A program made the translations under genes and the position numbers. A stretch of DNA of 18,477 nucleotides from Pseudomonadota bacterium (GTDB taxonomy: Bacteria > Pseudomonadota > Alphaproteobacteria > Sphingomonadales > Sphingomonadaceae). Each line of letters opens with the position of its first letter. Within the stretch, counting starts at the first letter, position 1. Where the stretch lies: contig JAEWCW010000112.1 in assembly GCA_023390415.1 (NCBI GenBank), positions 1 to 18,477 of the forward strand. The letters are read 5' to 3'. This document shows, in pieces, positions 7,527-13,267 of this stretch. The notes beneath the pieces are model-generated. The model was not told where the DNA came from, did not search any database, and was given only the letters and a program-made list of their open reading frames with translations.

Positions 7527-7555
7527 TTGTCGCGCGCCCGCGTCGCCGATAGGCT
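7527..7555 (+). promoter_or_regulatory. Predicted promoter of lyase-metE unit, possibly leaderless
   Basis: TTGTCG (7527-7532) and TAGGCT (7550-7555) are 17 bp apart, directly after operator B. The same architecture, with the same TAGGCT hexamer and the same spacing, occurs after operator C. The ATG of the lyase is only 7 bases after the -10, and no Shine-Dalgarno site precedes it, so the transcript may start at or next to the A of ATG. Confidence 0.5.
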
Positions 7556-7561
7556 CCCCCC

Positions 7562-8326
7562 ATGCGGATCGGCAAACAGAACCTGCGCTCCAGCGCGATC
7601 TCGACCTCGACCCCCGAGACGATCACCGTGCGCGGCCGGGATCTGTGCGGGGAGCTGATCGGCCGGACCGACTTCACCTCTTATTTCTGGCTGCTCGTCA
7701 CCGGGAAGGCGCCGAGCGAGACCCAGCGTTTCTTCGCGGACGCGGTGCTGACCGCGATCGCCGAGCACGGGCTGGTCCCGAGCGTCGTCGCCGCACGGAT
7801 GACCTATGCGGCGGCGCCCGAGGCCTTCCAGGGCGCGGTCGCCGCGGGACTGCTCGGCTGCGGCACGGTCGTGCTGGGAAGCGCGGAGGCCGCCGGTCGA
7901 TTCCTTCACGACCTGGTCCAGAGCGGCGAGGAAGCCGGCGCTGCTGTCGCCAGGCTCCGCTCCGAGAAGAAGCCGATTCCGGGCTTCGGCCACCCGCTTC
8001 ACGCCGGCGGCGACCCCCGCGCGAACATGCTGCTGGCGCTCGCCGCAGAGAAAAGAGCGGAAGGTCCGCATATCGCCGCCCTCCGCGCCGTCGAGGCCGC
8101 TCTTCCGGACGCGCTCGGCCGCGCGCTTCCGATCAACGTCAACGGCGCGATCCCTGCGGTGATGCTCGACGTCGGCTTCCCGCTTGCTGCGCTGAAGGGG
8201 ATTTCGCTGCTCGCGCGCACCGCGAGCCTGATCGCGCACCTCAACGAGGAGACCGAGCGCCCGATCGGCTTCATTCTCTCCGGCGAGGCTGCCGCGGCGA
8301 TCGATTATGACGGGCCGGAAGGCTGA
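7562..8326 (+). CDS. Citryl-CoA lyase-like protein (short citrate synthase family)
   Basis: A 254-residue member of the citrate synthase superfamily, much shorter than citrate synthase (about 430) and close to the proteins annotated as citryl-CoA lyase, which cleave a citryl-CoA-type ester to acetyl-CoA and a 2-oxoacid. G-F-G-H-P-L-H-A-G-G-D-P-R (141-153) carries the His320 equivalent (H144). D203 in M-L-D-V-G-F-P fits Asp375, and R219 in L-A-R-T-A-S-L-I-A-H the CoA-site arginine. At the place of P-L-H-G-G-A, which holds His274 of citrate synthase, the sequence reads V-V-L-G-S-A, so that histidine is absent (L105). This argues against ordinary citrate synthesis. The start is ATG at 7562 with no Shine-Dalgarno site. 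It is followed after 9 bases by metE-like gene 1 and divergent from the CoA-transferase, which could supply its substrate. Confidence 0.85.
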   Translation: MRIGKQNLRSSAISTSTPETITVRGRDLCGELIGRTDFTSYFWLLVTGKAPSETQRFFADAVLTAIAEHGLVPSVVAARMTYAAAPEAFQGAVAAGLLGCGTVVLGSAEAAGRFLHDLVQSGEEAGAAVARLRSEKKPIPGFGHPLHAGGDPRANMLLALAAEKRAEGPHIAALRAVEAALPDALGRALPINVNGAIPAVMLDVGFPLAALKGISLLARTASLIAHLNEETERPIGFILSGEAAAAIDYDGPEG

Positions 8327-8335
8327 GGAGACAAA

Positions 8336-9367
8336 ATGCTGCTGCCGACTTCGCTTGTGGGCTCCTATCCTCAGCCAGACTGGCTCATCGACCGGGCGAA
8401 GCTCGCAGGCCGCTTCCCGCCGCGGGTGCGCGCCAAGGAATTGTGGCGGGTCGCGCCCGAATGGCTCGGACAGGCGATGGACGACGCGACCCTGCTCGCG
8501 ATCCGGGACCAGGAGCGCGCCGGCCTGGACATTGTCACGGACGGCGAGATGCGCCGGGAAAGCTATTCCAACCGCTTCGCGACCGCGCTCGAGGGAGTCG
8601 ACCTGGACAATCCCGGGGTCGCCCTCGACCGAAGCGGCGAGCCGAACCCGGTGCCGCGCGTGACCGGGCCGATCCGTCGCCGGCACGCGGTCGAGGTGCG
8701 CGACGTCCAGTTCCTTCGCGCCAATACGGACCGGCCGATCAAGATCACGGTGCCGGGACCCTTCACCATGGCCCAGCAGGCGCAGAACGATTTCTACGCC
8801 GACGAGGCGGAGATGGCGCTGGATTATGCCCGCGCGGTCAACGCGGAGATCCGCGACCTTTTCGCCGCTGGCGCCGACGTCGTCCAGATCGACGAGCCCT
8901 ATATGCAGGCGCGGCCGGACAAGGCGCGCGCCTACGGACTCGAGGCGCTGCGCGCCGCGCTCGACGGGATCGAGGGCCGCACCGCCCTGCACATCTGCTT
9001 CGGCTATGCGGCGCTCATTCACGAACGTCCGGAAGGCTATAATTTCCTGCCCGAGCTCGCCGACACGGATCTCGACCAGATCTCGGTCGAGACCGCCCAG
9101 GCCGGCCTCGATTGCTCGGTCCTGGAGAAGCTGCCGGGCAAGACGATCATTCTCGGGGTCCTCGATCTTTCCACCCACGAGGTGGAGACTGCGGACGTGG
9201 TCGCCGAGCGCATCCGCCGCGCGCTTCCCTATGTCGACCCGGAGCGGATCATCGTGGCCCCCGATTGCGGCCTCAAATATCTCCCCCGCGACGTCGCCTA
9301 CGCGAAGATGGCCGCCATGGTCGAAGGCGCCAAGATCGTTCGTGAGGAGCTGGCGCCGTCGCGGTGA
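8336..9367 (+). CDS. MetE C-domain-like zinc methyltransferase 1
   Basis: A 343-residue protein matching the catalytic C-terminal half of cobalamin-independent methionine synthase and lacking its N-terminal half (MetE is about 750). The zinc set is complete: H219 and C221 in L-H-I-C-F-G-Y, E252 in S-V-E-T-A, C311 in A-P-D-C-G-L-K-Y, equivalent to E. coli H641, C643, E665 and C726. V-G-S-Y-P at 8-12 and Q-I-D-E-P at 184-188 are also family motifs. Stand-alone proteins of this family include core methionine synthases and, more distantly, epoxyalkane:coenzyme M transferases. They move or add alkyl groups onto a zinc-bound thiolate. The ATG at 8336 has GAGGAG upstream, 9 bases after the lyase stop. 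Its place in a catabolic unit suggests demethylation or thiol transfer on the substrate rather than methionine synthesis. This is inference. Confidence 0.85.
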   Translation: MLLPTSLVGSYPQPDWLIDRAKLAGRFPPRVRAKELWRVAPEWLGQAMDDATLLAIRDQERAGLDIVTDGEMRRESYSNRFATALEGVDLDNPGVALDRSGEPNPVPRVTGPIRRRHAVEVRDVQFLRANTDRPIKITVPGPFTMAQQAQNDFYADEAEMALDYARAVNAEIRDLFAAGADVVQIDEPYMQARPDKARAYGLEALRAALDGIEGRTALHICFGYAALIHERPEGYNFLPELADTDLDQISVETAQAGLDCSVLEKLPGKTIILGVLDLSTHEVETADVVAERIRRALPYVDPERIIVAPDCGLKYLPRDVAYAKMAAMVEGAKIVREELAPSR

Positions 9368-9377
9368 GAGGTGCTTC

Positions 9378-9409
9378 TTCGATATGCGAAAACATCTTCG
9401 CAAAACGAA
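9378..9409. promoter_or_regulatory. Operator C: tandem TTCG-N5-CGAA pair upstream of VOC gene
   Basis: Sites TTCGATATGCGAA (9378-9390) and TTCGCAAAACGAA (9397-9409) start 19 bp apart, beginning 10 bases after the metE-like gene 1 stop. The second site ends immediately before the -35 hexamer of the next promoter, as expected for activation. Confidence 0.85.
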
Positions 9410-9438
9410 TTGCTGGTGATTTTCGCCTGTGTTAGGCT
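9410..9438 (+). promoter_or_regulatory. Predicted promoter of VOC-hydrolase unit
   Basis: TTGCTG (9410-9415) and TAGGCT (9433-9438) are 17 bp apart, matching the layout after operator B. A leader of about 20 bases with AGGAG precedes the ATG at 9466. Both hexamers are weak (three of six consensus bases), which fits a promoter needing an activator. Confidence 0.5.
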
Positions 9439-9465
9439 GGCCTGGCGAGAGACAGGAGCGAGAGT

Positions 9466-10011
9466 ATGACGATGCTGCCGAAGCGCCTCCATCACACCGC
9501 TTATGTGACCAAGGATCTCGAGAAGACGCGCCAGTTCTACGAGGACGTGCTCGGCCTCCCGCTGGTCGCGACCTGGTGCGAGAAGGACCTGCTGTTCGGT
9601 GCCGAGCGCACCTATTGCCACTGTTTCTTCGGGCTCGGTGACGGGAGCGCCCTCGCCTTCTTCCAGTTTGCCGATCCCGCCGACCAGGCGCTGTTCGATC
9701 CCGAGCTGCCCCCCTCGCCTTTCCGCCACATCGCGCTCCAGGTCGATGCCGATACCCAGTCCGCGATGGAGCAGAGGATCAAGGATGCCGGCTATGTCGA
9801 GCCGGACACGTTCGTCCTCGAACATGGCTATTGCCGGTCGCTCTACATCACCGACCCCAATGGAATGATCCTGGAATTTACCGTCGACGACCCGGCGGCG
9901 GAGGAGATCAATGCGCAGCGGCGCAAGGACGCGCACAGCGAGCTCAAAAGGTGGCTCGCCGGCGATCATGCGATCAACAACACCTTCCGCCACGAAGAAG
10001 AGCACGCCTGA
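9466..10011 (+). CDS. VOC-family protein (single-domain glyoxalase/dioxygenase fold)
   Basis: A 181-residue vicinal-oxygen-chelate protein. The paired beta-alpha-beta-beta-beta units carry the usual metal ligands: H10 in H-T-A-Y-V-T-K-D-L, H88 in F-R-H-I-A-L-Q-V, and E137 in D-P-N-G-M-I-L-E-F. This is the 2-His-1-carboxylate set of extradiol dioxygenases and is also compatible with glyoxalase-type isomerases. At this length it is one module, shorter than classical two-domain extradiol enzymes (about 300), so ring cleavage cannot be assumed. The last 40 residues are a charged helical tail. The ATG at 9466 has AGGAG upstream. It is the first gene after operator C and overlaps the start of the hydrolase gene by 44 bases, so the pair is probably translationally coupled. 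Confidence 0.85.
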   Translation: MTMLPKRLHHTAYVTKDLEKTRQFYEDVLGLPLVATWCEKDLLFGAERTYCHCFFGLGDGSALAFFQFADPADQALFDPELPPSPFRHIALQVDADTQSAMEQRIKDAGYVEPDTFVLEHGYCRSLYITDPNGMILEFTVDDPAAEEINAQRRKDAHSELKRWLAGDHAINNTFRHEEEHA

Positions 10012-10777
10012 GCCCCAGCTGTTCGAGGTCCCGGTTCCGGGCGGAACGCTCGCGGTCGAAAGCGCGGGCGCGGGGCCGGCCCTCGTGCTGCTCCACGGCT
10101 GGGCGCTCGACCGGCGAATCTGGGCGCCGCAACGGCCGCTGGCCGAGAGCTTCCGCCTAATCGCGATCGACAGGCGGGGCTTCGGCCTCTCCACGGCGCC
10201 CCCGGACCTCGCCGCCGAAGCCGACGACCTCCTCGCCCTGCGCGAGACGCTTCGGCTTGGCCGGCTCATCCTTGTCGGCATGTCGCAGGGCGCGCGCACT
10301 GCGCTTCAATTCGCGCATCGCTACCCCGAGCATGTCGCCGGGCTGGTGCTGCAGGGCGCGCCGCTCGATGGATTCCAGCCCGGCCCGCGGGGGCAAGATG
10401 CGATTCCGATCGGCGTCTATCGCGCCTTGGTGCGCGGCGGCCGCCTGACCGCGATGAAGGCGCTCTGGAAGGACCATCCGCTCATGGGGGGAGTCGACAT
10501 CCCGGACATCCTCGATCGCTATGACGGCCGCGACCTGCTGGCCCGGGAGCAGGCGCCGACCCCGCTCGCCGCAATGCTCGCCGACATCGAGCCGCCGGCC
10601 CTGGTCGTCACCGGAGAGGAGGACGTTCCCTGGCGGCAGCTGGTCGGCGACGCGCTCGCCTACGGCCTCCGCAGCGCCCGCCGGGCGCGGATCGAGGGCG
10701 GCCATCTCTGCAATTACAGCCGGCCCGGCGCCTTCAACGACCTCGTTGCGTCCTTTGCCGCCGAGCTGGCGGCGTGA
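9968..10777 (+). CDS. Alpha/beta hydrolase
   Basis: A 269-residue alpha/beta hydrolase related to enol-lactonases and C-C or ester hydrolases. The oxyanion motif L-L-H-G-W is at 41-45, the nucleophile S106 in G-M-S-Q-G, the acid D219 in V-T-G-E-E-D-V-P, and the base H246 in E-G-G-H-L-C-N-Y, so the triad is complete. I chose the ATG at 9968, inside the 3' end of the VOC gene, because it gives a normal N-terminus before the first strand; 9911 would add 19 residues of low-complexity sequence. The ribosome site is weak (AGGTGG at some distance), consistent with coupling to the VOC gene. Its stop is 5 bases from the stop of the convergent metE-like gene 2. A VOC-plus-hydrolase pair can act as ring opening followed by hydrolysis, but the substrate is not known. 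Confidence 0.88.
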   Translation: MRSTTPSATKKSTPEPQLFEVPVPGGTLAVESAGAGPALVLLHGWALDRRIWAPQRPLAESFRLIAIDRRGFGLSTAPPDLAAEADDLLALRETLRLGRLILVGMSQGARTALQFAHRYPEHVAGLVLQGAPLDGFQPGPRGQDAIPIGVYRALVRGGRLTAMKALWKDHPLMGGVDIPDILDRYDGRDLLAREQAPTPLAAMLADIEPPALVVTGEEDVPWRQLVGDALAYGLRSARRARIEGGHLCNYSRPGAFNDLVASFAAELAA

Positions 10778-10782
10778 CCCGA

Positions 10783-11916
10783 TCAGCCCCAGTAACGCTC
10801 GCTCGCGATCGCCGCGCCTTCGGCCAATGCGCCGAGCTTCGCCCACACCACCTCGGGATCGAGCCCGCCGCTGCCGACATGGATCGAAAAGCCGCAATCG
10901 ACTCCCCCGATCACGCGCTCGCGGCCGACCAGGTCCGCATAGCGACCGATCCGCTGCGCGATCAGCTCGGGATGCTCGATATAGGTGGATTGCGGCTCGA
11001 TCAGGCCGGGCGCGAGGATCTTGCCTTCGGGGACTCCGACGCTCTCGAACAGGGCGAATTCGTGGGCGTGGCGCGGATTGGCCGCCTCGAACAGGATCGT
11101 CTCAGGCTTGGCCGTCCAGATGAGGTCGAGGATATCGCGAAGCGGAACGTCGCAATGGTGCGGGCCGGGATAATTGCCCCAGCACAAATGCATCCTCAGC
11201 CGCTCGGCCGGGATGTTGCGCACGGCATGGTTGAGCGCCTCGATATGGAGCGCGACGGCCTTGCGAAAGCCGGCGAGGTCCAGATGGGCATATTGGACGT
11301 GCCGGCCCATGGCGAGGTCGGGGCAGTCGATCTGGAGGGTGATTCCGGAATCAGCGATCGTCTCATATTCGTGGGCGAGGGCGTCGGCGATCGCGAACAG
11401 ATAGGCCTCGTGGCTCGGATAATGGTCGTTCGCGAAGAACAGGGAGGTGGTCCCGGGCGAGACGGCGCTCATGAAGGTCGGACGGGCGCCGGCGAGGCGC
11501 GCGAGGCGCTCGGCGTCGATCCGCGGCGCCTCCATATCCTTGACTCGAATGGGCCCGTTGCAGGCCGGCGCCTTGCGCTTGGCGCGGCCGGTGTCGCCGA
11601 ACACCCTGGCCTTGGTGCCGGGAAATTCGTCGAGGTCCAGGAAGGTATAGCTGCCGCTCTCGCCGCCGAAACCATCGAGCCGGTCCTTGATATAGGTCGC
11701 GTAGCTGGGCTTCGACATCTCGCCGTCGTTGACGATGTCGATACCGGCCGCGATCTGGCGCTCCACCATCAGGGCCGCTGCCATATCGACCGCGTCGGCA
11801 AGCGCGGCCGGCTCCACAGGCACGCCGTCCTGCGCGGCGAACATCATCTTCATCAGGCCGTCCGGCCGCGGCAGGCTGCCCGTATGGGTGGTGAGGAACC
11901 GGTCGGTGTTTCGCAT
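10783..11916 (-). CDS. MetE C-domain-like zinc methyltransferase 2
   Basis: A 377-residue stand-alone MetE catalytic-domain protein, clearly different from metE-like gene 1. The zinc ligands are present: H243 and C245 in M-H-L-C-W-G-N-Y, E277 in L-F-E-A-A-N, C341 in G-V-D-C-G-F-S. T-H-T-G-S-L-P-R-P at 10-18 is the usual opening of this subfamily, and L-Q-I-D-C-P-D replaces the I-D-E-P found in MetE. I start it at the ATG at 11916 (MRNTDRF); the 15 extra residues upstream would run into leuC and do not look conserved. A GTG directly upstream is an alternative. It is the only minus-strand gene between two plus-strand genes, 5 bases from the hydrolase stop and 28 bases from the leuC start. No TTCG-N5-CGAA site precedes it. 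The acceptor and donor are unknown. Confidence 0.85.
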   Translation of the reverse strand: MRNTDRFLTTHTGSLPRPDGLMKMMFAAQDGVPVEPAALADAVDMAAALMVERQIAAGIDIVNDGEMSKPSYATYIKDRLDGFGGESGSYTFLDLDEFPGTKARVFGDTGRAKRKAPACNGPIRVKDMEAPRIDAERLARLAGARPTFMSAVSPGTTSLFFANDHYPSHEAYLFAIADALAHEYETIADSGITLQIDCPDLAMGRHVQYAHLDLAGFRKAVALHIEALNHAVRNIPAERLRMHLCWGNYPGPHHCDVPLRDILDLIWTAKPETILFEAANPRHAHEFALFESVGVPEGKILAPGLIEPQSTYIEHPELIAQRIGRYADLVGRERVIGGVDCGFSIHVGSGGLDPEVVWAKLGALAEGAAIASERYWG

Positions 11917-11944
11917 CACCGGTTCATGCCCAAGGCGTTCGCCC

Positions 11945-13267
11945 GTGGCTAGGCCCCGCACGCTCTACGCGAAGATCTGGGATGCGCACGTGGTCGCCGA
12001 GCGGGATGATGGCACCGCCCTTATCTACGTCGACCGGCATCTGATCCACGAGGTCACCAGCCCGCAGGCCTTCGAGGCGCTTCGCGCCGCGAACCGACAG
12101 GTGCGCCGGCCGGACCTTACCCTCGCCGTCCCCGACCATGATATCCCGACCACGCCGGGACGGCGCACGACGCCGCAGGTCGAGCGGCTTCGCGAGAATG
12201 CCGAGGCGGCCGGAATCCGCTTCATCGGCCCGGACCAGCCCGAGCAGGGCATCGTCCATGTCGTCGGGCCCGAGCAGGGCTTCACGCTCCCCGGAACGAC
12301 CATCGTCTGCGGCGACAGCCACACCTCCGCCCACGGCGCCTATGGCGCACTCGCCTTCGGGATCGGCACCTCGGACGTCGAGCATGTCCTCGCCACCCAG
12401 ACCCTCTGGCTGCGCCGTTCGAAGACGATGGAGATCCGGATCGAGGGCGCCCTCGCGCCGCATGTCACCGCCAAGGACCTCATCCTCTACATCATCGGCG
12501 CCATCGGGGCGGCGGGGGCGGCCGGCCATGTCGTCGAGTATCGGGGCGAGACCATCGCCTCCCTGTCGATCGAGGCGCGGCTCACCTTGTGCAACATGTC
12601 CGCCGAGGCAGGCGCCCGCGCCGGGCTGATCGCCCCGGACGACATCACGTTCGCGGCGCTCGGCCGCCGCTGGGAGGGCCTTGCGAGCGACCCCGGCGCC
12701 GAGTTCGACCGAAGCCTGACGATCGACGCCTCGGACGTGGCGCCGATGGTCACCTGGGGCACCAGCCCGGACCAGGTGGTGCCAATCACCGGCCGTGTGC
12801 CCGTCGATGCCGATCCGGGAGCTCTCGCCTATATGGGGCTTGCCGCCGGGCAGAAGCTCGAGGGGATCCCGGTCGAAAACGTCTTCATCGGCTCGTGCAC
12901 CAACGGCCGGATCGAAGATCTGCGCGCAGCGGCCGCGATCGTTCGGGGCCGTCGGATTGCGCCGAATGTCCGCCAGGCGCTGGTCGTCCCCGGCTCCGGC
13001 CTGGTCAAGCGTCGCGCCGAGGCGGAAGGGCTCGGCGAAATCTTCAGGGAGGCCGGCTTCGAATGGCGCGAGCCGGGCTGCTCCATGTGCCTTGCCATGA
13101 ACCCGGACCGAGTGCCGCCCGGGGAGCGCTGCGCCTCGACGTCCAACCGCAACTTCATCGGGCGGCAGGGCCCGGGCGCCCGTACCCATCTGCTTTCACC
13201 CGCCATGGCAGCTGCGGCAGCGCTGACCGGACGGCTTGCTGACGTGCGGGAAGTCGAGGGAGCCTAG
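11945..13267 (+). CDS. leuC: 3-isopropylmalate dehydratase large subunit (LeuC-like)
   Basis: A 440-residue aconitase-superfamily catalytic subunit, the partner of LeuD. T-L-Y-x-K-I-W-D-A-H-V-V opens it, followed by D-R-H-L-I-H-E-V-T-S-P-Q-A-F, C-G-D-S-H-T-S-A-H-G and F-G-I-G-T-S. The 4Fe-4S cysteines are C318 (G-S-C-T-N-G-R-I-E-D) and C379/C382 (P-G-C-S-M-C-L-A-M-N). It is about 26 residues shorter than E. coli LeuC (466), missing part of the segment around residues 240-290, a deletion common in non-enteric LeuC. I chose GTG at 11945 (VARPRTLYAK) because this matches the normal LeuC N-terminus; the open frame continues to 11729 but that part is only the shadow of metE-like gene 2. AAGG lies 9 bases upstream. 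Its stop codon overlaps that of the convergent phosphoesterase gene within CCTAGG. It lacks room for its own promoter outside the metE-like gene. Confidence 0.92.
   Translation: MARPRTLYAKIWDAHVVAERDDGTALIYVDRHLIHEVTSPQAFEALRAANRQVRRPDLTLAVPDHDIPTTPGRRTTPQVERLRENAEAAGIRFIGPDQPEQGIVHVVGPEQGFTLPGTTIVCGDSHTSAHGAYGALAFGIGTSDVEHVLATQTLWLRRSKTMEIRIEGALAPHVTAKDLILYIIGAIGAAGAAGHVVEYRGETIASLSIEARLTLCNMSAEAGARAGLIAPDDITFAALGRRWEGLASDPGAEFDRSLTIDASDVAPMVTWGTSPDQVVPITGRVPVDADPGALAYMGLAAGQKLEGIPVENVFIGSCTNGRIEDLRAAAAIVRGRRIAPNVRQALVVPGSGLVKRRAEAEGLGEIFREAGFEWREPGCSMCLAMNPDRVPPGERCASTSNRNFIGRQGPGARTHLLSPAMAAAAALTGRLADVREVEGA

Noticed and set aside
7481..9403. 640-codon minus-strand open frame opposite the lyase and metE-like gene 1
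   Set aside because: The plus-strand genes have clear family motifs and ribosome sites. This frame has no recognisable domain and is the usual antisense artefact of GC-rich codon bias. It also crosses operator C.
11729..11944. N-terminal extension of leuC
   Set aside because: The added residues lie antisense to metE-like gene 2 and do not resemble LeuC. The normal LeuC start is reproduced by GTG at 11945.
10774..11952. 392-codon plus-strand open frame opposite metE-like gene 2
   Set aside because: The minus strand carries the full zinc methyltransferase motifs. The plus frame has no family features and merely mirrors codon bias.
11924..13189. 421-codon minus-strand open frame opposite leuC
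   Set aside because: LeuC on the plus strand has its three cluster cysteines and normal N- and C-termini. The minus frame is a shadow.
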